This document shows positions 41,600 to 51,041 of a stretch of 51,478 nucleotides of DNA, one piece after another (within the stretch, counting starts at the first letter, position 1; every line of letters starts with the position of its first letter). The stretch covers positions 2,870,039 to 2,921,516 of the forward strand of contig BFEA01000106.1 of the NCBI GenBank assembly GCA_003427395.1. Direction: 5' to 3'. The position numbers and the translations under genes were made by a program. The notes under the pieces were generated by a model that did not search any database, was not told the origin of the DNA, and saw only the letters and a list, made by a program, of their open reading frames with translations. This DNA comes from Chara braunii. Its lineage: Eukaryota; Streptophyta; Charophyceae; Charales; Characeae.

Positions 41600-43116
41600 A
41601 TTATTATTTATTGTGTGAATAAGAGAGGAGGTGAAAGGAGGAGTTGGCTGGCTAGAGGAGGGGGATTGTCATTGATTTTTGGATGGTGTACTTCATCTTC
41701 TTCTTCTTCTTCTTCTTCTTCTCCTCTCTCTTCTCAAGTTCATTCTTTCTTTTGCAACTGGAGTCATTATTGGACGGCATTGTGCTTTCTTGCGGATGTT
41801 GCACTTCGAAATTGCCCAGGATCGAAACACTCTTCGGATTACTTTCCTCGATGTGAATTTGACTTTCTTTCCTCAGCATTTCTTAGGGCCTGCGGGCATG
41901 CCACACCACATTCTGGATATCCAGGTGTTCATGCCAGATGGAATGCACTGAGTAGGTTTGGCTCTTATCTTTCTATTGTAGGAATTTCAGTTTGTTTTGT
42001 GTTTGTTTATCTCACTTTAACCCGTGAAGTGACTGACGGAAACGCCATCTTGTCAGGCATCTCTCACTGCGCACACCCCAGATGAACATTTGATTCCGAA
42101 ATCATATAAATTGCTCTCGTACGTTTTGCCAGAAGCCCATCGATACAAAACAAATGCAACAATGTCGTCTGGTTATAATGGTTCTTGGTAATGCATCACC
42201 AGCTTCACCAGATACTGCAAATGATGACCCTCAATACTGCACGGGACAAGCGCAACTTGTTGTGGTAGTAGCCAACACGCCACCTTCCTCCCACGTTCAT
42301 CCACTACCTGGACAGCTCCCTTGACAACACTTCCCACATCATACCCGATGCCAACAACAGGGGAGCGCAGTCATTGTGGCCACTCTCTTCCGCCATGGAG
42401 CACGCTGGCAACAACAAAGCATTTCTCCATTCTCTGCCCAGCTTTTGCTTGCTTCCCTCCATATCGAACATCTCCAGATATTGCCGCATGGTCACACCAC
42501 TGAAGGCCCAGCTTCATCGCCATCTCTGTTAGCTGCTTCCAAAATTCACTCGCGACTCACCAGCACTGCTACGGTGCACAGACGTCTAGCCATTGATGGA
42601 AGACAGCGCAAGCAACGATAGTCGACGAGGCACTGCTGCACGACCTTGGACAGAACCCGTCATTGTGGTACATGTTGCCCCCGCCCCGGTTTTCGGATTC
42701 TGAAATTCTGCCCCCACCAGAGGCAATAGGGTTGGAGTGATTCGTGCCATAGCAGAGTATCACATTGCTGACCATTTCGAAACCCTCCCTACTAGGTGGA
42801 CCTGCAAAGGATGCCACAAACATCCTCCGCGGGGCTGCATACTTTCTAACAATCTTCGCCGCTCTGTTAGTCTCGCGCCACGGTTTAATAAATATTGAGT
42901 GGCAGCATCAAGATCTGAGCCAAATTGAGCAAAAGCAGCTACTTCACGATATTGTGCAAGTTCTAGTTTAAGACTACCGCACCACTAGGACATCCTCGCC
43001 GTCGTAACATTAAAGAGTTAGACCTGAGTGCGACCGCGAACGAGTTAGTCGAACTTAGTCCAAATGAATCACACATTTCTGTAAGGGCGATCCTTACAAT
43101 CCTCCCAGTTGTTAGA
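41600..43116. other. Unrecognised, possible decayed gene or element
   Basis: Several medium frames (for example 41615-42085 and 42376-42621) have unbiased composition but no domain I recognise. TATCTTTCTATTGTAG near 41970 resembles a 3' splice site, so exons of an unknown gene are conceivable. Not called. Confidence 0.3.
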
Positions 43117-43134
43117 TGTATGTTTACTTTCTTT

Positions 43135-43323
43135 TATTTTCTTTTCTCTTTTTCCTTTTTTCAAAGGGCGACGGCCTTGAGATATTATCTCATCGATTCA
43201 AACTGACTGGCCCTAGGTAATTCAGAATTGTAGTACTTCACTCATCTGCTTGCAGTGCAGTTCGAACTTAGGTCTGTATTTCAACAATTCGGGTGTATAC
43301 CAACTGAGCTAGGCCAGTTGTAT
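43135..43323 (-). mobile_element. tRNA-derived SINE, copy 2
   Basis: Read on the minus strand: CTAGCTCAGTTGG (A box), AAGTTCGAACTGC (B box), AATTACCTAGGGCCAGTCAG and ATCTCAAGGCCGTCGCCC, then an A-rich tail. The flanks TGTATGTTTACTTTCTTT (43117-43134) and TGTATGTTTTCTTTCTTT (43324-43341) are an 18-bp target duplication with one mismatch. Confidence 0.88.
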
Positions 43324-43369
43324 TGTATGTTTTCTTTCTTTCCTGTCAAAAAGCTAGACCAGTGAGCTA

Positions 43370-43660
43370 TTATGTTTTCTTCAAAGGATGGCTTCTTCCA
43401 AGCCCACCTCCTGGTTGTAATTGCTCGATCACTTCCTTTCCCACTAAGTGATTGCTACGGCGTCTGTTCTGTGCATGTCGGAACCACTCGTTCAATCCTC
43501 TTAGAATAGCATTAATCCTAAAGTTAGTTTCACTTCGAGGAAAGTGCATATATCCAAAACATGGTTGTGGCTCATTCCCTTTGAGGAAACCTTGGGTTTT
43601 GACAAAAGTTAGCCAGTTGACTATCGATTTGTTCAGTGATTGTTTTTTGTTGTGCAATTC
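43370..43660 (-). pseudogene. Group II intron maturase-like fragment
   Basis: A minus-strand frame of 150 codons (43370-43822). The part inside this feature reads NWLTFVKTQGFLKGNEPQP, CFGYMHFPRSETNFRINAI and LRGLNEWFRHAQNRR. This resembles the end of the RT thumb and the start of the maturase X domain in organellar group II intron proteins (family pattern: Ile-Asn-x-Ile-Leu-Arg-Gly followed by aromatic residues). No RT palm or endonuclease part is nearby. A mitochondrial or plastid DNA insertion into the nucleus is the likely origin. Upstream codons of the frame overlap the inverted repeat and are not maturase. Confidence 0.5.
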
Positions 43661-43666
43661 GAAAAA

Positions 43667-44087
43667 GGGAGATCCCCTAACATCCTTGGAAGCCAAATGA
43701 TTGCTAACCAGGATTGAGGTCATGACCTCACACGGCAACCGACTTTGAACTAAGTTCGTACCTGTGCAATAATTTAGTTGCTCCATAAGACTGGTGACTG
43801 TGTTACTATTTGGCGGTTTCATAGTACTTGACAGTCTTAACTATTTACTATTTAGCCTACGTACAAGTGCTATGAAAAATGGGCAAATAGTTACAAATAC
43901 TATCAAGTGGCCAATAAATACTATGAAACGGCCAATAGTTACAGAGGACCCACTCTTATAGACTGGCCAAATAATTACACAGTTACAAACTTAGTTCTAA
44001 GTCAAGCACTACCTGCGCTGTGGGATCATGACCTCAAATCCTGGTTACAGTCATATCTGGCTTGCGAAGGATCTCAGGGGATCTCCC
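43667..44087. repeat. Long inverted repeat (foldback element)
   Basis: The left arm, about 43667-43830, matches the reverse complement of about 43916-44087. Paired blocks include GGGAGATCCCCT, CCAGGATT-GAGGTCATGA, GAACTAAGTT and GTTTCATAGTA, in mirrored order. The central spacer is near 85 bases. Arms are roughly 75-80 percent alike. Confidence 0.85.
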
Positions 44088-44350
44088 ATGTAACTATTTG
44101 GCCACTTCATAGCACTCTATACTACATAATTAGTAATAACTCCATATTTACATAAGTACACAACACTAATAGACTGCTGACTGGGATTTATCAGTAGAGC
44201 TTTTGAGAACTGAGACCGTGCTGAGCGGAACACAAACGTCAACAAGGACCAATCTCGCAAACAAGGAAAAACAACAAACGGACTTTTAGGGGAAGAACAG
44301 AGAATAACCGAAGGCACACCCAGGGCGGATCCATTCAGCTGCATCAGATG
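44088..44350. other. No feature recognised
   Basis: Short spacer between two inverted repeats. GTAACTATTTGGCCACTTCA near 44090 echoes sequence inside the first foldback. Confidence 0.4.
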
Positions 44351-44732
44351 GGCTTCAAGCAAGCCGACACTACCTACCCAATCGACGAGGCAATAGAGGG
44401 GCAAATGAGCAAACAGTGAAATGCTGAGGATAACACGGCAGGTCCAAAAACAGGGAACCTTCCAGCAATTGGCAACGGATTCCCAAGGGGGATTGACAAA
44501 TATAATCAGGTTTTCAAGGGGTTTACTAGTGTGAGTATGCCCTTATTCACAAGGGAGAGTCCGTGGAGCTCAACCTGATTATATCTGCCAAACCCACTTG
44601 GGAACCCATTGCCAATTGTTGGACGGTTCCCTGTTTTTGGACCTGCCCTGTTTTCCTCAGCATTTCACCGTTGCGCATTTGCCTCTCTACTGCCTCGTCG
44701 ATTGGGTAGGTAGCGTCAGCTTGCTTGAAGCC
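44351..44732. repeat. Second long inverted repeat
   Basis: The left arm 44351-44512 matches the reverse complement of 44572-44732 over about 160 bases at roughly 85 percent, with a 59-base spacer. Mirrored blocks include GGCTTCAAGCAAGC, CTACCCAATCGACGAGGCA, CAGGTCCAAAAACAGGGAAC and ATAATCAGGTT. Confidence 0.9.
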
Positions 44733-45268
44733 AATATGTGCGGAGCGTGATTGCTGTTTTTTTTTTTTTTTTTTTTTTTTTTTGTCTTCTATTCATTTGC
44801 TTTTGGAGGTGGAAGTCACACGGGTGCTTTGAGTGTATCTGGCCACTATGTGTGGAACGCGATTGCTGTTGTTTTTGTTTTCTTTAGTCTTCTATTCATT
44901 TGCTTTTGGTGCCCTGCCAGCGAGGCAGGGCGTATTCCACACGGGGCAACTGACTGCGTTTCACCTCATACTCACACTAGTAGCGTCGTGTATCAAACCA
45001 CGATCACAACATAAGGGATGTCTTTTTTTTGTTTATTTTTTTTGTTCTTCATTTGTTGTTCATCGTACAGACGCCCTCACTGACGGCACAGTCACGCTAA
45101 CACCTCATAGAACGTATCTGGCCACTGTGACGGCGTTAGGGAAGTTTCTTTTTCTCGTTTCTTCTTTTCTCTCTCTCTCTCTCTTTTTTTCCCCCTTGTT
45201 CTTTTTTGGATGCAACTGCCATGAGTACCAGAAAAGAAAATAGAATGGGACCGGAGGTAGTGGTGGTT
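44733..45268. other. T-run and imperfect direct repeats
   Basis: A T-run of about 27 bases at 44756-44783. A block of roughly 110 bases with TCTTCTATTCATTTGCTTTTGG is present twice (about 44740-44850 and 44850-44960). No gene. Confidence 0.6.
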
Positions 45269-45629
45269 TTAAACCACCAGTCCTTTTCCCAGATATTCCC
45301 TTGTGGTGCAGCAGTCATTCTTAGGGGCTCAGCCTGCTGGACCAAAGTGGCTGGTGGCGCCATGCAGAAAGAAAGAAAATATTTTGAGCCCCCATCAATT
45401 CTTTTTCTTTGGCACGCAGGTTGAAAAAAGAGGCTCAGAGAGATTGGTGCTTTCTCTCATTTCCTTTTTCAGCCACCAGTACTTGGCCCAGTTATCGGCC
45501 ATGGGGGGGGGGGGAAATAGAGTAGAAACGTTCCTAGTCGAATGAATTGGGCGCTCCTGTAGTGGACCGTGCGTTTCCTAAAATCATGGCTTGTTAACGA
45601 CCACGGCTTTAGGAAGTACTGGTGGTTTA
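45269..45629. mobile_element. MITE with TTAAACCACCAG termini
   Basis: It begins TTAAACCACCAGTCC and ends AGTACTGGTGGTTTA, inverted copies of one motif, 361 bases apart. The same ends occur at 48676-48866 and 9887-9919. No coding capacity; the transposase superfamily is unknown. Confidence 0.7.
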
Positions 45630-46068
45630 GTTCTTATATCTACATTAGCATTAGCAGGAATACTAAGAAACTCAAAGGTTACTCTACATTGGGACTGCCC
45701 TGCACTCTGCCTGAACCTCAACAAGCCAAACCAAACAGAGTGGGAACACCAACAGCAACGGTCAATCCAGGCTTACCCCACTGTTAGCACACAGCTTTGA
45801 GCATTCTATTCTACACACTGAGCAGATATACTTTTCTTTTCTGATTCCCCTCTCCCCTCTCCCCCCTCCCCCCTCTCCCGCTCTCCCCCCTCCCCCCTGC
45901 CCACCCTGTGCCCTTCCCTTCTCCCCACATTTGAGCACTTCATGTTTCTTGAAGGATCCAGAATGAATCTACACACATAACTCACAGAAAAAGAGTCGAG
46001 CCGCTCCTAAACAGAAAGGAAAACAAAAATATTCAAGCAGCGAGTTAAAATATCCAAGCTACAATTCT
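45630..46068. other. No gene; pyrimidine-rich tract
   Basis: 45845-45905 is a CCCCTCTCC-rich polypyrimidine tract. Nothing else recognised. The left SINE target duplication is at 46055-46068. Confidence 0.5.
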
Positions 46069-46223
46069 TTTTAAATAGGACGACGGCCTTGAGATATTAT
46101 CATTGAGCTGACCGGCCCCAAACAATTCATTGGTAGTTGATTTTACTCATCACATTCCATCATCTGGATTCGAACACAGGTCTGTATTTCAACAGTTCAT
46201 TGGTGTACACACTGAGCTAGGCT
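46069..46223 (-). mobile_element. tRNA-derived SINE, copy 3
   Basis: On the minus strand: GCCTAGCTCAGTGTG (A box), GTTCGAATCC (B box), GGGGCCGGTCAG, ATCTCAAGGCCGTCGTCC and an A-rich tail. It is flanked by a perfect 14-bp target duplication CAAGCTACAATTCT (46055-46068 and 46224-46237), which defines both ends. Confidence 0.93.
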
Positions 46224-46237
46224 CAAGCTACAATTCT

Positions 46238-46911
46238 ACACTCAAGTGAACCGGGATTCGCTATAAAACTATGCAGAATATTCTTGAAGGTGGATAAAAC
46301 ACTTCCCATAGACTCCATAGAGGTGTCAAAACAAAAATTCAAATAAGCTGACACGTCTCCGTCATCATACTGCATCTTCCTATTCGTCAGACACGGAGAC
46401 CCACTTGCACCTTGGATATTCCTCTCCACCACAGCATCTATTCTGAGGACCTTGCAGGATTTCACTATTTGTCAGACAAGGAAAGACCCATGTGCCCCTA
46501 GAATATTCTTCATCACAGTGGAATCTTCATTCTCCTCTTTCCTTTCTAGGAATGAATCATTTAAGTGCAGAATAGCATCCTCTACCTCCCAAATAGAACT
46601 TGGAGTCGCCTGAGAGAGTCTGAGTTCTCTTCAGGCAGTGGATGCCACCGTACTGTATCTTGCCTGAAAAACATCTTGGATCGAGATATAATGAGCCCGT
46701 GTTCTTTCTGAGGAGAGCCCAGCAACCAATCAGAATCCAGAGCCCCTCTCCCTGCAGCGAATGTGTATGCCGACGGCCTGATCATTATCAGCATTCGAGG
46801 GATGCCCACTGTTCCTTCGCATCCTTGGAAACAGAACTGGGCCCCATTTTCCCAAGCGTTCGAGTGAGGGATAACTAAAAGAGGTGGGTGCGGAGATCGT
46901 TTCCAAACTCC

Positions 46912-46912
<1 letters not shown>
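46238..46912. other. Unrecognised; one 86-bp direct repeat
   Basis: Blocks near 46380-46437 and 46467-46524 share TCAGACA, GACCCA and a following TATTCYTC pattern. An 80-codon minus-strand frame (46223-46465) has no known domain. Confidence 0.4.
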
Positions 46913-46952
<40 letters not shown>

Positions 46953-46953
46953 N
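46913..46953. repeat. C-run of 40 with an N
   Basis: An uninterrupted C homopolymer ending in an N. Gly-rich frames over it are artefacts and the length is unreliable. Confidence 0.95.
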
Positions 46954-47958
46954 GGTCCAGCAAATGACATGACCCAGTGCACAGTGCAAATGGGACATTT
47001 GAGATATTCAGGTGGGCCAAGGATAACACCCAGCCCAAGTAAATTTTAATGATATAATAATCCCACGGGCCACTGCTCTAAATCCCCCCCTGGATCCCTC
47101 CCAGCCTACTCATGGCCCTCAATTGTCTGAAAAACAAGAAGAGAATGAGAAAGAGAAAGCGGGATGGGTGGCCTCAAAAGGTTGAAACAACTTCAATGTT
47201 TCACGAAGTCTCGTGAAATGTGTGTGACCAGAAACTGGGGATGAGAGGGAATGAGTGACAGCATAAACTTTTGTCAGTGAAGAAACGCCAAAGTAAAACT
47301 CTGCATGAAACTGATTACCAACATAGGGTCCCACAGCACGTCGAGGCGCTGTCTGTCATATTTGTTTTCTATTTTGTCAAATAACTTGAAATAAGTGTTT
47401 TTTAACTTTATTTTTTTTCCACACATTTGTTTTGTCTTCGTTCTTTTTGCTTTTCTGTTCCAATGGCCAGTGATGCTGCAACCGGCTCGTTATGCAGCAC
47501 GACAATCACCTTAGTCAGTCTGTTTGGTCGTACCTCTGTGCGCCCTCCCATCGACCTACCGCCCCGAGCCCGACATTTCAAGAAGGCAGCATGTTTACAG
47601 CCACGAGTTTTGGTGGAGGGGGGAGCAAACGGTGGTTATGTGGTGCACACCTCCTCCTCCTCCCCATCTTCCTCAACTGTCCTGCTCGTCCCTCTTGTCC
47701 GCTGTGTGGAACAGAGCAAGGGTGAGCAGCGATGTTGTATGCACTGCGGGCTATTGTGTGAAGCTATGCGGGTTGAGTGTGAGTGGACCATGTTGGGCAG
47801 TTGGCTTGTGTGCTTTTGTTCTATGTGGCTGTGGGGCTCTTGTGTGATAGTGGCACACTATTATGTAGGTTGTGTGCACTGTGTCGAGTCTGTTGTGTGT
47901 TGAATCTCTTTTTTTTCTTTTTTTTAAACCTCATCACGTGAAAAAAGTCAGATTTAAG
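46954..47958. other. No gene recognised
   Basis: Overlapping frames in 47427-47903 have Ser/Cys-rich translations without a domain. No RNA gene seen. Confidence 0.4.
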
Positions 47959-48348
47959 CAGTGTTGCATACCCCGACGGTCGGCGGCCCTTGACTGGTCG
48001 GCACCTACCGGCCGGGAGTTGCCGGCACCCCACAATTTTTTTTATTTTTATTTTTTTGGGTCCCATACCCCTAATAACCCTACCAACACCCCCATACCCG
48101 CCCCCAATACCCCTATACCCCCCCCAACCCCCCAACTCCCCCCTTGCCCCCCCCATACCCCATCCCCAAAGTTTCTCGGTGGATTTGGGCTGTCCTCCCT
48201 CAGCAAGTGCAGTACAACCCCCAACTCAGATTTGAAAAAAAATCAGTGGATGGCTGTTTTCTGACTGGTCGGCAGACCACCGACCGGTCGGCCCTACTGG
48301 TCGGCTGCAAAACGGTCGGCAGTCGGGGTCTACGGGTATGCAACCCTG
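47959..48348. mobile_element. hAT-type MITE, 390 bp
   Basis: It starts CAGTGTTGCATACCC and ends GGGTATGCAACCCTG, good inverted termini of the CAGNGTT class. 8-bp flanks GATTTAAG (47951-47958) and GATTTAAC (48349-48356) differ at one base. Subterminal GGTCGGC repeats and a C-rich module (48057-48165) are shared with the larger element at 40247-41591. Confidence 0.9.
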
Positions 48349-48675
48349 GATTTAACAACATGTAATGCCTTACGTGATGCAGCAGTTATCTTCTGTGCTA
48401 GTCTTCTGTATTTTGAAACATCACAACCATTAGCCATCATCATGATACCCTGTGTTGTGTTTCAGGGATGGTTCTTCTCCAATAGAAATGCTCCGCTGGA
48501 TCTGATCATGATCAGGATCACATAAATTCTCATTGTCCCTCTGTATTGAATCTCGTGCTCTAAGAACATCGTACGTTCTCGATAGCCCTTTTTTCTTTTT
48601 CTGGTCATTTCCAGCATGGCTGTGTTTGTTCAACTTTGTTGTGTGCATTGGATTCCGCTTAAATCACACCTTGTA
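48349..48675. other. No gene recognised
   Basis: Unrecognised spacer between two small DNA transposons. Confidence 0.4.
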
Positions 48676-48866
48676 TTAAACCACCAGTACATCCAAACCT
48701 CTTTTGTACGAGGTGGATTTTCCCTGTGTGCCAAGCTTTGCTGAAACGCCTGCACGACATCTTGTTTGGCTGGCGCTGCCAGCCATTTCCGTCCAGTTGC
48801 CCAAGAGTCTGGATTTTTTAGTGAGAGCCTCTCGTTGTTGCCTAGGCCCATGTCCTGGTAGTTTAA
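48676..48866. mobile_element. MITE with TTAAACCACCAGTACAT termini, 191 bp
   Basis: TTAAACCACCAGTACAT at the left and ATGTCCTGGTAGTTTAA at the right are inverted copies with two mismatches. Internal GTGAGAGCCTCTCGTTGTT also occurs, diverged, near 9845 and 10080. No coding capacity. Confidence 0.8.
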
Positions 48867-49500
48867 GGATTCACATTTAAGTTTGCACAATATGCGCAGT
48901 GCAACATGTGATACCATGTACGAGGTGGATTTCCCCTGGTGTTGTACTATCTGGAGCAGGCAATGTACTCTGCACATGAGCACCATGTACACAGGGGCCA
49001 CACACACACACACACACACACACAACAAAAGTGGTGGACTCGCTGAATCTTCGCTGGAAGTAGTTCTGAATGAGAAAAGATTCAGCAATTTTAAGGTTCT
49101 ACTAGATGACCCGTTGCGGCTTTGACCGCAAAAACAGAAAACTAAAAAACACAAAAGAAAGAAAAAGCATAAGGAACTGCCCTATACAAAAACAAAAAGA
49201 AGAGCCTGAGAGCAGGCAGAAATCCGCGTGTAAGAAATAGGATGGAATACCACCGAACCTTTTTTGTTTCTTTATCTGCGAGTGTTTTGTTTGGGAAGCC
49301 GATACCTTTGCAGCATCGTTTTTTTTTGTGCTGTGCAAGAACTGTGAACTTTTCTGCGAAAATCCTGCTGTCCATTGTCCCGTTGACGTTTTTGCTAAAG
49401 ATTCCGATTCAGACTTTTGTTTGCTATGTTCTCCGAATATGTTTGTCATAAAGCGGTCTTGCATTTATGCCCCGTGCTTACTTGCCGCGTTTTGACTCCA
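48867..49500. other. No gene; (CA)n at 48999-49024
   Basis: A short CA microsatellite. GTACGAGGTGGATTT near 48918 repeats the same words at 48707. No domain-bearing frame. Confidence 0.5.
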
Positions 49501-49606
49501 TGTGTGCAAGTGCATGCTCGTGTGGGTGAGTCTCAGTTTGGTCAGCTCCAAAACTCTATGTGTGCAAGTGCATGCGCGTGCGGGTGAGTCTCAGTTTGGT
49601 GGGCTC
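49501..49606. repeat. 58-bp direct repeat, two units
   Basis: TGTGTGCAAGTGCATGC and the following GGGTGAGTCTCAGTTTGGT recur 58 bases apart (49501 and 49559). Confidence 0.9.
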
Positions 49607-49868
49607 AGATGCTGTCATTGATGATTGGCCCGGGGGAAGTCGCCTCCAACTACAGGAGTGCCACTGATGTGAAGCAGGTTTTGCATTGTATGAATGAAAC
49701 AATCAGCATTCAATCTGCTTGGCAAGATGAAGACAAACACCACATTTATCCCCAGGCCCGGCGCAGCAGCTTCAGCCCCATGGACCCACACGGCCAATCG
49801 GGAAACTGAGCACCGCCGGGAGTGACTCGACGACACTCTCAACGTCTTCAGAACTGGTCACTTCGCGG

Positions 49869-50933
49869 GTGACTGCCCTTCGTTCCGAGGCACATGCGGA
49901 AGTCGATAGTCCTCTTCTATATTCTTACGAGGACTATGCTGCCCGGCTTGTTCCCACGCTGGGTACTCATGCTCAAGGACAAGATGTGTGTGCGGCATCT
50001 TCTCCGTCCGGCAGCGGCAACTTATCGTCTTCAAGTGGTTCTTCATGGGATTCGGTGCGCGAGTTCAACATAGAGGTATTGGACCCGTTCACGTCCGAGG
50101 ATTTCGCATGGCTTCCTCTCCCGACCACGGGCCGCTTGCTGGAACCGCAATGCGCAGCACTATGCGCTCATCTCCACACGTACTTATCCTTCTATGCACC
50201 ACCAACTTCGCCGACGGATGACGGAGTCGCGGTGGGGGACATCCTTGTGTATGTTACCAAGGTGACCCACGAGTTTCGCAATCAGCGGTACGACGACAAC
50301 AACGAACCGCTCCTTTATGTCCCCATCCAAGTTCGGCAAGCGTCCTGGAGCGTTTTGCTGGATAGCGGAGCGACTCGCAATTTCATGAGCCAAGCCTTTA
50401 TGCAAAGGGCTGGCCTTGGCGCACAAGTTTGGAGGAAGACAAACCCGACAGCGATCAAGTTGGCGGACGGAAGGATGCAACAACTTATCGACCGTTACTT
50501 CGAGGCCGCACCGGTGTATTTCGCACCTCATGCATGTGAACCGGTGACGTTCGACATTTTGGACACAGACTTCGATATCATTTCGGGAATGCCTTGGCTT
50601 GCAAGTGCGGATCACACGGTCAACTTCCACCAGCGGACTCTTAGCATTCGTGACGCCTTCGACGCCGAAGTACCATGTACTATTCCTCTTCCCCACCCTT
50701 CGACCCGGTGGCAAGCGGTGACGGCCAAGTCAATTCTTCCCCCACGGCCTTGTCTTCGGACCCACGTGTGGTGCGGTTGCTGGACGAGTTCACCGACATC
50801 TTCCGGTGTGGTGCCAGATCGGCCGATTTCTCACGAGATCATTCTTGAGGCCGGTGCCATGCCGCCGAACGGCTGCATTTACTGCCGCTACGACAACAGA
50901 CCGACCGAATACTTGGTACACTTTGTGTACTGA
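49869..50933 (+). CDS. Protease frame fused to pol tail, element 4
   Basis: A single intact 354-codon frame. It matches the protease frame of element 3, with SVLLDSGATRNFMSQAF (catalytic D-S-G kept) and FDIISGMPWLASADHTVNFH. It then reads 40 residues into the RT start (VVPDRPISHEIILEAG). At the deletion junction it joins the chromodomain-like tail (TEYLVHFVY) and stops. RT, RNase H and integrase are absent. It may be chance survival; the frame might still give an active protease. The start is inferred from alignment; the upstream frame is open for some distance. Confidence 0.75.
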   Translation: MTALRSEAHAEVDSPLLYSYEDYAARLVPTLGTHAQGQDVCAASSPSGSGNLSSSSGSSWDSVREFNIEVLDPFTSEDFAWLPLPTTGRLLEPQCAALCAHLHTYLSFYAPPTSPTDDGVAVGDILVYVTKVTHEFRNQRYDDNNEPLLYVPIQVRQASWSVLLDSGATRNFMSQAFMQRAGLGAQVWRKTNPTAIKLADGRMQQLIDRYFEAAPVYFAPHACEPVTFDILDTDFDIISGMPWLASADHTVNFHQRTLSIRDAFDAEVPCTIPLPHPSTRWQAVTAKSILPPRPCLRTHVWCGCWTSSPTSSGVVPDRPISHEIILEAGAMPPNGCIYCRYDNRPTEYLVHFVY

Positions 50934-51041
50934 TGCAAGGCAAGCCGATATCTTCCGCTCCGCGTCGCACCCGCGACTAGATTCCACCTTCAGATCGTCA
51001 GCTTCACCCTCGACCGGGCTTGACTTCATAAGCAGGGGGGG

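Noticed and set aside
41615-42971. Possible multi-exon host gene
   Set aside because: No recognisable domain, no consistent splice signals beyond one candidate acceptor; left as unrecognised.
46582-47038. Two Gly-rich minus-strand frames
   Set aside because: They depend on a 40-base C-run with an N, whose length is unreliable.
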